Shown here piece after piece: positions 57,928 through 64,000 of a stretch of 64,000 nucleotides of DNA. This DNA comes from Clostridiales bacterium. GTDB taxonomy: Bacteria; Bacillota; Clostridia; Saccharofermentanales; Saccharofermentanaceae. Made by a program: the position numbers and the translations under genes. Where the stretch lies: assembly GCA_017551865.1 (NCBI GenBank), contig JAFZKB010000030.1, positions 1-64,000 on the forward strand, read 5' to 3'. Every line of letters begins with the position of its first letter. Within the stretch, counting starts at the first letter, position 1. The notes under the pieces were generated by a model. That model was not told the DNA's origin. It saw only the letters and a list, made by a program, of their open reading frames with translations, and made no database searches.

Positions 57928-60204
57928 TTATTCTTCCGGGAAAAACTCCAGGATCTCGTCATCGGGATCAGCATCATCTTCCGTGACGACTTTACTGATC
58001 GCATCGAGGACTTTATCGTATTCTACTACAAAAGATCCGTGATGGGTTCTAAGATATTCCTGATCTCCTTTTCCTGCTTTGGCTTCAAGCTCCCTGGCAA
58101 GCCGTGCCGGAACTTCCGCGCCGATCGTGGCCGAGCTGCTCTTAAGAGAGTGGATAAGGATCTCATAGTTCTTAAGATCTGCCTCTTCGAGGAACTTCGT
58201 AAGATCTGTTTTCTTTTCCGGGGCGCTCTTTAAGTATTCGAGGAGGATCGAGCGGTAGAAAGCTTCGTCCCCTCCGCAGTTCGTCTTTCCTTTTTCCGTG
58301 TCGATGCCGGCTTCTATTAAGTCCTTAAATGGACCTTCAGAAGCTTCCGGGATCTTTTTTCCTTCGCGCTTTTCTTCCGCCGTCACGATCTCGATCTTTT
58401 CCTGCGGAATATACTTTTTCAGCATCATCTCAAGATATGTACTGTCGATCGGCTTGGTCAGATAATCGTTAAAGCCCTTGGACAGATACCTCTCTCTGGC
58501 GCCGACGACCGCATCGGCCGTCAGACAGATCACGGGTGTTTCCGCATTCGGGCCGTCTTTTTTGCTCTTGATATTCCGAAGCGCTTCCTCGCCGTCCATC
58601 TCCGGCATTCTCTGGTCCATGAGGATCACATCGTACTTTCTGGAAAAGGCCATCTCGACGGCCTCTTTTCCGCCACCGGCGGTATCGATCTGCACGAGAG
58701 TGTCCTTTAGGAACTGCGTGGCAACAACGAGATTCATCTTCGTATCATCAACGATCAGGATCTTCGCCTCCGGAGCGCGGAAACTCTCGTGGTAGGCCTT
58801 CTTCGCGCCGAGGCTCTTTTCGAATTTCTCCTTGAAATTGCCGACCGGTTCTTCCGAGAGGACTTTCTGCGGAATGGTGATGGTAAATGTCGATCCGACA
58901 CCATAGGTACTCTCGACCTTTATGTCACCGTGCATCATGTCCAGAAGCATCTTCGTGATCGCAAGTCCGAGGCCCGTACCTTCTTTCGTACTGTTCTTTT
59001 CGAGGTCCACACGTTCGAATTTTCCGAAGAGCTTCTCGATATTTTCTTCGCTGATACCGATCCCCGTATCCTGGACCGCAACGATCAGCAGAATCTGCTT
59101 CTTTCCGTCAGAAGAAGCCTCTTCTCTATTCCCAGAGATCTTAAGCGAGATCCCGCCTTCGTCTGTATACTTGACGGCGTTCATAAGAATATTCGTAATG
59201 ACCTGACGGACACGGACGACATCTCCAAAGAGACGGTCCGGAAGATCTACATCAATGTCCGTGACGAAAGACAGGTTCTTCTCTTTGGCCTTGAAATAGA
59301 TCATGTTGCTGACATCGTTGATCACGGAACTGAGCTGGTATTCGGCCTCCACGATATCCATTTTTCCTTCTTCGATCTTGGTAAAGTCGAGGATATCGTT
59401 AATGATCGACAGCAGGTTATTTCCCGCATTATCGACATTTCCGGAATAGTTTCTGATCCGACAAAAAGCTTCCTGATACGCTTTGGGATCTGTCTCTTCC
59501 ATTTTTTCCGCCTTGGCCGTTTCCCGAAGGATCATCTCATTCATACCGAGCACCGCGTTGATCGGCGTTCGGATCTCATGGCTCGTATTGGCAAGGAAGT
59601 CCGTTTTCGCTTCACTGGCCTTTCTTGCTTCCTCGAGCGCCTTATCCTGCTTAATTTTCGCCTTGACCGTCTCGTACTGCGCAAGACCGCAAAGCACGAC
59701 ATTGACGAAATACATCATGGGAAGACGCGAGTAATATGCCTCCGGAAACTGATACCCGGAATTACGGAGCGGTGTATTCATATAGACGATCATGATCAGG
59801 AAAAAGACCATATTGAAGTAAAGACCGTAGGAGAGGTTAAAAAAGAAGAATACGACCGGCACGGCCAGGAAGAAAAGGAAGATGCTCGTTCCGCTCGAAC
59901 CACCAGTATAAAGGAAGAAATAGAACGTGATCCAGTATACGAAGCACTGGACATTGATTGCCAGATGCATAAGCCATCTTCTCTTCTTTTTCCCGAATTT
60001 ACAGATTGCAAAACAGATCGTGGCGAAAGCTGTCATGACGGCGCAGAACAGCGCGTACTTGGCCACGAGCATACTGCCCCGCAAGTAGTTATCGACACAA
60101 AGGTAGATACAAAAAGGAACGACCATCGAATACAGAATAATGCTCAGCGTCAGGTTGACGGTCACGTAGCGTTCGTCAATGTGAAACCTCTTCTTATCGC
60201 CCAT
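57928..60204 (-). CDS. Hybrid sensor histidine kinase with receiver and Hpt domains
   Basis: 758 residues. Five or six TM helices span residues ~15-185. The dimerisation domain carries the phospho-His in FLANTSHEIRTPINAVLGMNE (~residue 210). The ATPase has N-box ILMNAVKYTDEG, G1 DTGIGISEENIEKLF and G2 KEGTGLGLAITKMLL. A receiver domain follows (ILIVDDTKMNLVV, phospho-Asp in DVILMDQRMPEMDG), then an Hpt domain with IHSLKSSSATIGA. No separate output regulator is adjacent. GGAGGGGAT precedes the ATG. It probably senses a membrane or cytoplasmic signal and passes phosphate to a distant regulator. Confidence 0.9.
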   Translation of the reverse strand: MGDKKRFHIDERYVTVNLTLSIILYSMVVPFCIYLCVDNYLRGSMLVAKYALFCAVMTAFATICFAICKFGKKKRRWLMHLAINVQCFVYWITFYFFLYTGGSSGTSIFLFFLAVPVVFFFFNLSYGLYFNMVFFLIMIVYMNTPLRNSGYQFPEAYYSRLPMMYFVNVVLCGLAQYETVKAKIKQDKALEEARKASEAKTDFLANTSHEIRTPINAVLGMNEMILRETAKAEKMEETDPKAYQEAFCRIRNYSGNVDNAGNNLLSIINDILDFTKIEEGKMDIVEAEYQLSSVINDVSNMIYFKAKEKNLSFVTDIDVDLPDRLFGDVVRVRQVITNILMNAVKYTDEGGISLKISGNREEASSDGKKQILLIVAVQDTGIGISEENIEKLFGKFERVDLEKNSTKEGTGLGLAITKMLLDMMHGDIKVESTYGVGSTFTITIPQKVLSEEPVGNFKEKFEKSLGAKKAYHESFRAPEAKILIVDDTKMNLVVATQFLKDTLVQIDTAGGGKEAVEMAFSRKYDVILMDQRMPEMDGEEALRNIKSKKDGPNAETPVICLTADAVVGARERYLSKGFNDYLTKPIDSTYLEMMLKKYIPQEKIEIVTAEEKREGKKIPEASEGPFKDLIEAGIDTEKGKTNCGGDEAFYRSILLEYLKSAPEKKTDLTKFLEEADLKNYEILIHSLKSSSATIGAEVPARLARELEAKAGKGDQEYLRTHHGSFVVEYDKVLDAISKVVTEDDADPDDEILEFFPEE

Positions 60205-60274
60205 ATCCCCTCCGATGCGTAAAAGAACGGTCCGCTCTTATGTCTCTGCTTATGCTTCTTCTTTATGTCTTTTC

Positions 60275-61759
60275 TTATTCTTCTACTTTCCTGTAAAGCT
60301 GCGGGAAAAGGTGCTTCTTGATGATGTACATATCGTGTGCATCGTCTTTTCGTACCGCGATATAATCTCCGATATTGCCGAGATAGTACTTCTCTTCATC
60401 CCACTGGGTAAAGAGCTTGATGCAGTGATCCAGAGGCTTGGCATAGATCAGTCCGCCACCACTGCTGATCACCGCCATAGCGCAGGACATGACATCCGTC
60501 TTTTTCCCCGTGGACAGGTCCTTAATGCTCGGCGAGTAATCAAACGTTCTCGAATACGGGCGGTCGAGCTTCTTATAGGCCGAGAAGAGCTTCTCTTCGC
60601 TCGTCGGATAGACCTCACCCTCGATGCCGACCATGAGGTAGCTGTCCTCCTCAACGGAAACGACCACATCGCCCTCGAGTGTTCTGACCTCGACCTTCGT
60701 ATGCGGTGCGAAAAGATCCGAAAGTCTTACTGCACCGACTTCCTGCGGCTGCTTCTCGTAAAGCGGCATATCGGAAGTATCGAGCACGGTATCCTTCGTA
60801 TAGAGGATCGTGAACATATCAAAGTACTCGGCCATTCTTTCTCTGAGAAATACCGAAGGATCCTTATCAAGTTTTTCGGGACGGAGCATGCCGCCGGCCT
60901 TATACATGTGTCCGCCGCCACCGCCGACTCCCTCCGAGAGGAACGCGGCAAGCTCGTTGGCATGCACTTCCTTCGTGCAGCTTCTGACAGAGAACTTGAC
61001 TTCATAGGGACTTACATAATACGCGAGGCACACATCCACGCTGTCTGTCTCGAGCGAAAAGTCGGAGATGACACCGAGGATATTCGGATCGCACGGTTCC
61101 GGACGCAGGATCAGGTAGTTATGGTCATCGAAATAATCGTATTCGATAAAGGCCTTTCCTGTGATCTTCAGTTCTTTAAGAGAAATATTCGCATTACTCA
61201 TCTTCGTGATGAGGCTTCTCTGGATATCGAGAGAATCGAGCATATCGCGGTCAAGAGGGTGCGAGACCTCAGACAGGCGGTTCGTATCGGAATAAAGTCC
61301 GTAATATAGAGCCGTGGCGAGGTTCTTCTCGGAATTGATGTCCATTCCTTCGTTTCGGATCAGATTCCATACAACGGTCGCACAGCTGCCGATATTGCTC
61401 TTGACTTCCGCAAACTCGGGAAGCTGGACGGTGACCTGATGATGGTCGATGATGGCGATATTACTGGCGTTTGTGGTCGTGACATTTCTCTGCCCGTACT
61501 GGCAGTCCACCGTGATCAGAAGTTGCGGAACATCGGAGAATTCCGGCTCATAGGAGATCGGGATCAGAAGATCGACGAGCATGATCATGAGATTGCTCTT
61601 CTGGATCTTATTATTTCCGCGGTAAATGAACCGAACCTTCTTCCCTTTCTGCGTGAAGTACCAGTGCAGTGCAGCACCGCTGGCGAGAGCATCCGCATCC
61701 GGATTATCATGGCACTGGATCACGATATCTTCAAATTGTAAAAGTTCAGAAAGTCTCAT
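60275..61759 (-). CDS. DHH/DHHA1-family phosphoesterase
   Basis: 494 residues. DHH-domain motifs are IVIQCHDNPDADALASGAAL (D-x-D), VDCQYGQRN and SNIAIIDHHQVTVQ (D-H-H). The DHHA1 end carries GGGGGHMYKAGGML. This is the NrnA/GdpP-like group, which degrades short oligoribonucleotides, 3'-phosphoadenosine 5'-phosphate or cyclic dinucleotides. A C-terminal ~170-residue extension (RLSDLFAPHTKVEVRTLEGD) resembles nothing I recognise. It uses Mn2+ in the family. AGGAG precedes the ATG. Confidence 0.85.
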   Translation of the reverse strand: MRLSELLQFEDIVIQCHDNPDADALASGAALHWYFTQKGKKVRFIYRGNNKIQKSNLMIMLVDLLIPISYEPEFSDVPQLLITVDCQYGQRNVTTTNASNIAIIDHHQVTVQLPEFAEVKSNIGSCATVVWNLIRNEGMDINSEKNLATALYYGLYSDTNRLSEVSHPLDRDMLDSLDIQRSLITKMSNANISLKELKITGKAFIEYDYFDDHNYLILRPEPCDPNILGVISDFSLETDSVDVCLAYYVSPYEVKFSVRSCTKEVHANELAAFLSEGVGGGGGHMYKAGGMLRPEKLDKDPSVFLRERMAEYFDMFTILYTKDTVLDTSDMPLYEKQPQEVGAVRLSDLFAPHTKVEVRTLEGDVVVSVEEDSYLMVGIEGEVYPTSEEKLFSAYKKLDRPYSRTFDYSPSIKDLSTGKKTDVMSCAMAVISSGGGLIYAKPLDHCIKLFTQWDEEKYYLGNIGDYIAVRKDDAHDMYIIKKHLFPQLYRKVEE

Positions 61760-61850
61760 AGTTTTCTGCTCCTGTTTGTCCTATCCCAATATTACTATTT
61801 TACCAATAACCATCTGATTAGTCTAACATTCGCAAAAATATTCAAAGAAA

Positions 61851-61883
61851 GGCCCTCCCCGCTATTTCCGCGAAGAGGGTCTT
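61851..61883 (-). terminator. Terminator of the membrane protein gene
   Basis: Minus strand GACCCTC--CGC paired with GCG--GAGGGCC around GGAAATA, then TTTCTTTG. It lies ~40 bases after the stop at 61920. Confidence 0.75.
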
Positions 61884-61919
61884 TTACATGCGAATCAATT
61901 GTATAAAGAAGAGCACGGG

Positions 61920-62792
61920 TCAAGCGTGGATCACGTGCGCATACTGATCCATCACTCGGGAAGAACGGAACAGAAGTACGATCTGCCAGATGGAAACTCC
62001 GATCGCCGCAAGTTCCAGAAGAAGGATACCGATCAGTGCGAAGATATTGAGGATCGGGATGATACATGCTGCGGTACAGATAAGAAGACCGATCTGTAAA
62101 TAGATATAGATCTTCTTGAAAGTCTCCCATGTAATCGCCATGTAGTTAGCAATATTATCAAAACTTGAGCTCATAGCAGTGGCGAACTTGATCATGTAAA
62201 GCACAGAGAAAACTGCCGACAGCAGCGAGAACAGAATGTACGCGCCGGTCGAGATCGAACTGGCAAGTCCGCTGAAGCACTGGCAGAAGATGACATACAT
62301 GCCGGCAAGTTTAAAATCGCTCACGTGATGGCGCATACTGATAAGAATGATACCATAAGGGATCGTAACGACTACGGAAATAATAGAAAGTCCGACCATG
62401 ATGAGCAGCATCGCATTACCTCCCGATCCTTTGGAACGCATATAGCTCATTATCGACACGATCGCATTGATCAATACGCTTCCGGCCAGAATAAGGAACA
62501 GCCACATGAATTTCTTGGACATTTCCGTGCATCGCTGCACCTGCTCCATGTGCTCAGTCTCTTTCTTGATCTGCTCATATCTGTCATGTGTAACTTCCGA
62601 TGCATTCAGACCTTCTCTATAAGAGTAGGCATCGGAATCATCAAAATTGTCCGAATTGTCCGATGGATTGAATGCTGCGGGAAAAAAACCACCCGGTGAC
62701 GGAAGACCTTCCGGTTCGTTTTTAGCTTTTTCCGCCTCTTCCTGCTCTCTAAAAAAACGATCGACCTCGTCTTCCTGATACTTTGGATACAT
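61920..62792 (-). CDS. Multi-pass membrane protein with acidic N-terminal tail
   Basis: 290 residues from the ATG at 62792 (AGAGGTAAAAGT upstream). A ~90-residue charged N-terminal tail (DEVDRFFREQEEAEKAK, PSDNSDNFDDSDAYSY) precedes five or six TM helices (MWLFLILAGSVLINAIVSIM, MLLIMVGLSIISVVVTIPYG, TAACIIPILNIFALIGILLL). It resembles zinc-ribbon/TM proteins of Clostridia but has no Cys pair itself. The small zinc-ribbon protein upstream ends 100 bp away. Confidence 0.65.
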   Translation of the reverse strand: MYPKYQEDEVDRFFREQEEAEKAKNEPEGLPSPGGFFPAAFNPSDNSDNFDDSDAYSYREGLNASEVTHDRYEQIKKETEHMEQVQRCTEMSKKFMWLFLILAGSVLINAIVSIMSYMRSKGSGGNAMLLIMVGLSIISVVVTIPYGIILISMRHHVSDFKLAGMYVIFCQCFSGLASSISTGAYILFSLLSAVFSVLYMIKFATAMSSSFDNIANYMAITWETFKKIYIYLQIGLLICTAACIIPILNIFALIGILLLELAAIGVSIWQIVLLFRSSRVMDQYAHVIHA

Positions 62793-62892
62793 ACTTTTAC
62801 CTCTTTTCCCAATCTCAGGTCCAAAAAATGGGGACCCTTCCACTTACCTGTCCTTTCAAATATATCGTAATCGCAAATTATTTACAAGAACG

Positions 62893-63120
62893 TCATTTCC
62901 GCTTGAAGATATTCCCGATATCTTCATTCCCGTTATCTGCAAAAAACGCATCGATCTCATCTTCCAAAGAAAACTGGGGCGCCGGCTGCGCACTTTCTTT
63001 CGAAGGATCCGCACCTGACGGGTCCTCTGCCTTCGCATCTTCCGGAAATACATTATTACACATGTAGCAGCGGACCGCATCATCTCTCAACAATAGTCCG
63101 CAAACAGGACACTTTTTCAT
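62893..63120 (-). CDS. Small zinc-ribbon protein
   Basis: 75 residues. The N-terminus is a zinc ribbon (MKKCPVCGLLLRDDAVRCYMCNNVF, two C-x-x-C pairs 15 residues apart), followed by an acidic Pro/Ser/Ala linker and a helical end (DEIDAFFADNGNEDIGNIFKRK). TAGGAGGATCCTGCT precedes the ATG. The neighbouring membrane protein also carries an acidic, DEVDRFF-type N-terminal tail, so the two may interact (inference). Confidence 0.75.
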   Translation of the reverse strand: MKKCPVCGLLLRDDAVRCYMCNNVFPEDAKAEDPSGADPSKESAQPAPQFSLEDEIDAFFADNGNEDIGNIFKRK

Positions 63121-63186
63121 AGCAGGATCCTCCTAGACAAAAAAATACAATTACATTTTACCATATTCTGAAAAAGAGCAAAAAAT

Positions 63187-63211
63187 GGCCTCGGAGAGGT
63201 GGTCCGAGGCC
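63187..63211 (-). terminator. Hairpin GGCCTCGGA / TCCGAGGCC with minus-strand T-run
   Basis: Perfect 9 bp stem; the minus strand continues ATTTTTTG. No gene is seen between it and the terminator at 63400, so it might be a second terminator for the gene at the window edge or mark a small undetected transcript in 63212-63399. Confidence 0.65.
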
Positions 63212-63399
63212 TATCAAGGGGTTGTCTGGAGTGGGGCTTACTAAATTATGTGTTTTTCGGAGTTTTTCGGAGCTTCGCTTCAGCGTTTTTCCGCCGGGGC
63301 TTCAAAAAACTCTTTTCACTTCATTAATGCCACCAAACACGGATTTTACTCACATGGATCAGGAAACTGATCATTTTTCTTTTCTATACGCAAAAAAAA

Positions 63400-63430
63400 C
63401 CGGGGCACACGTCAAAACCGCATGCCCCGG
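63400..63430 (-). terminator. Terminator of the gene at the right window edge
   Basis: Minus strand CCGGGGCA / TGCCCCGG around a 15-base loop, then TTTTTTTT. It lies 34 bases after the stop at 63464. Confidence 0.85.
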
Positions 63431-63463
63431 GCATTTCACTGTTTTCGTTTCGGAAGGACGGTC

Positions 63464-64000
63464 TTATCCGACCGCTACATCCGTAAACTCTGCGTGATAG
63501 GTGTCAAATGTTCTATCCCAGGAGATGATGGAGATATCGCCGGTGACTTTCGTTACAGGAGCGGAAGAACTCGGTGTACCCTTCAGGATGATCTCGCCGA
63601 CCGAGTGCGGGGCAACATCATCACTCATGGAAACTTTGACCTCTTCATCGTTCAAAATGATTCCACTTGACTGGAAACAGATATCAATACCGGTCAGATT
63701 CTCGACATCGAAGACGATGCCCTTCTCACGGACTTCCTTAAAGTAGATCTTGACCTTGGCATCTTCATAAACGAGAGTGCCTTCCGCCTTCGCTTCCACC
63801 TTTACGGAAGCATCGACGACCACGTTGTCGATGATGGCATAGTAGTTGCCCTTACGGTTATCCTTGTCCGCTACGATGATCGCACCGCCAACAGTACCGA
63901 TCTTCGTGCCGGCATCGAGTTCACCCTTCGCAACTACCTGGCAATAGCTGTGTGGAGCTGTGTGGATGCTAAGGAATACATCATAGATGGATCTACCGTT
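63464..64000 (-). CDS. Hypothetical beta-rich protein, 5' end outside the window
   Basis: The frame is open to the right edge, so the start is not seen; at least 178 C-terminal residues are present. The sequence is beta-rich: GTVGGAIIVADKDNRKGNYY, IDNVVVDASVKVEAKAEG, IVFDVENLTGIDICF and VSMSDDVAPHSVGEIILKG. It resembles DUF-type proteins of Clostridia, with an Ig-like or beta-sandwich fold. No function can be given. Confidence 0.65.
   Translation of the reverse strand, partial: NGRSIYDVFLSIHTAPHSYCQVVAKGELDAGTKIGTVGGAIIVADKDNRKGNYYAIIDNVVVDASVKVEAKAEGTLVYEDAKVKIYFKEVREKGIVFDVENLTGIDICFQSSGIILNDEEVKVSMSDDVAPHSVGEIILKGTPSSSAPVTKVTGDISIISWDRTFDTYHAEFTDVAVG

Noticed and set aside
58789-60222. 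Long plus-strand frame of 477 codons opposite the hybrid histidine kinase
   Set aside because: Long open antisense frames arise from codon bias. The minus strand has all the kinase motifs, and the plus frame has no recognisable domain or ribosome binding site.
60215-61309. Plus-strand frame of 364 codons opposite the DHH phosphoesterase
   Set aside because: The minus strand encodes intact DHH and DHHA1 motifs; the plus frame is rich in Arg, His and Ile as expected for an antisense shadow.

Overview
The window reads as chromosomal DNA of a low-to-mid GC Gram-positive anaerobe of the class Clostridia (a Lachnospiraceae- or Oscillospiraceae-like gut, rumen or digester bacterium). The grounds are AGGAGG-type ribosome binding sites, many lipoboxes, a PadR/DUF2812 pair, a DUF134-NifX protein, a C_GCAxxG_C_C protein, GT8/PlsC envelope genes, zinc-ribbon and Fn3/LRR surface proteins, and no outer-membrane genes. 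No rRNA, tRNA, CRISPR array, integrase or intact transposase was seen. I cannot name a species.

Layout. (1) 0-3 kb: two diverged ~100 bp repeats, small lipoprotein-like genes, a transglutaminase-like lipoprotein and several broken genes (LMW-PTP tip, EVE protein, flavodoxin-type reductase). (2) 3-7 kb: D-lactate dehydrogenase with a Cys-rich tail, a 4Fe-4S protein, a divergent Crp/Fnr regulator, one chromate-transporter half and a DUF134-NifX fusion with a His/Cys tail. (3) 7-31.2 kb: about 30 consecutive genes, all on the minus strand. They include eleven GNAT loci, two APH-like kinases, a nucleotidyltransferase, methyltransferases, a serine hydrolase, a MATE exporter, a nitroreductase, VOC, HAD, DinB-like and nitrilase proteins. 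A repeated terminator-promoter module and extended -10 boxes (TGnTATAATC) punctuate the array, and a structured leader RNA with its own terminator precedes one GNAT gene. (4) 27-38 kb: three solute-binding-protein-like lipoproteins without permeases. Two of them follow an ECF sigma factor and its DUF4179 partner. The PadR/DUF2812 pair lies between them on the other strand.

(5) 38-48 kb: envelope and surface genes. They comprise a secreted LRR-Fn3 protein, an operon of PlsC acyltransferase, GT8 glycosyltransferase and a GT8-PlsC fusion, a second secreted Fn3 protein sharing the same C-terminal cassette, and a secreted zinc-ribbon-repeat protein. (6) 48-57 kb: HAD phosphatase, a protein with two cyclic-nucleotide-binding domains, two tandem HExxH lipoproteins, and a cassette of a secreted protein, a membrane-anchored protein and a MacB-like ABC protein. 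(7) 57-64 kb: alpha/beta hydrolase, hybrid histidine kinase with receiver and Hpt domains, DHH/DHHA1 phosphoesterase, membrane and zinc-ribbon proteins, and a gene running off the window edge.

Gene decay recurs. Several genes are frameshifted by one base (GNAT at 9.8 kb, QueG-like at 19.7 kb, the signal peptide of the Fn3 protein at 46.1 kb). Others carry internal deletions that join N- and C-terminal pieces (EVE, flavodoxin, SAM methyltransferase, GNAT at 23.5 kb). Whether the single-base lesions are biological or sequencing errors cannot be decided from this sequence alone.
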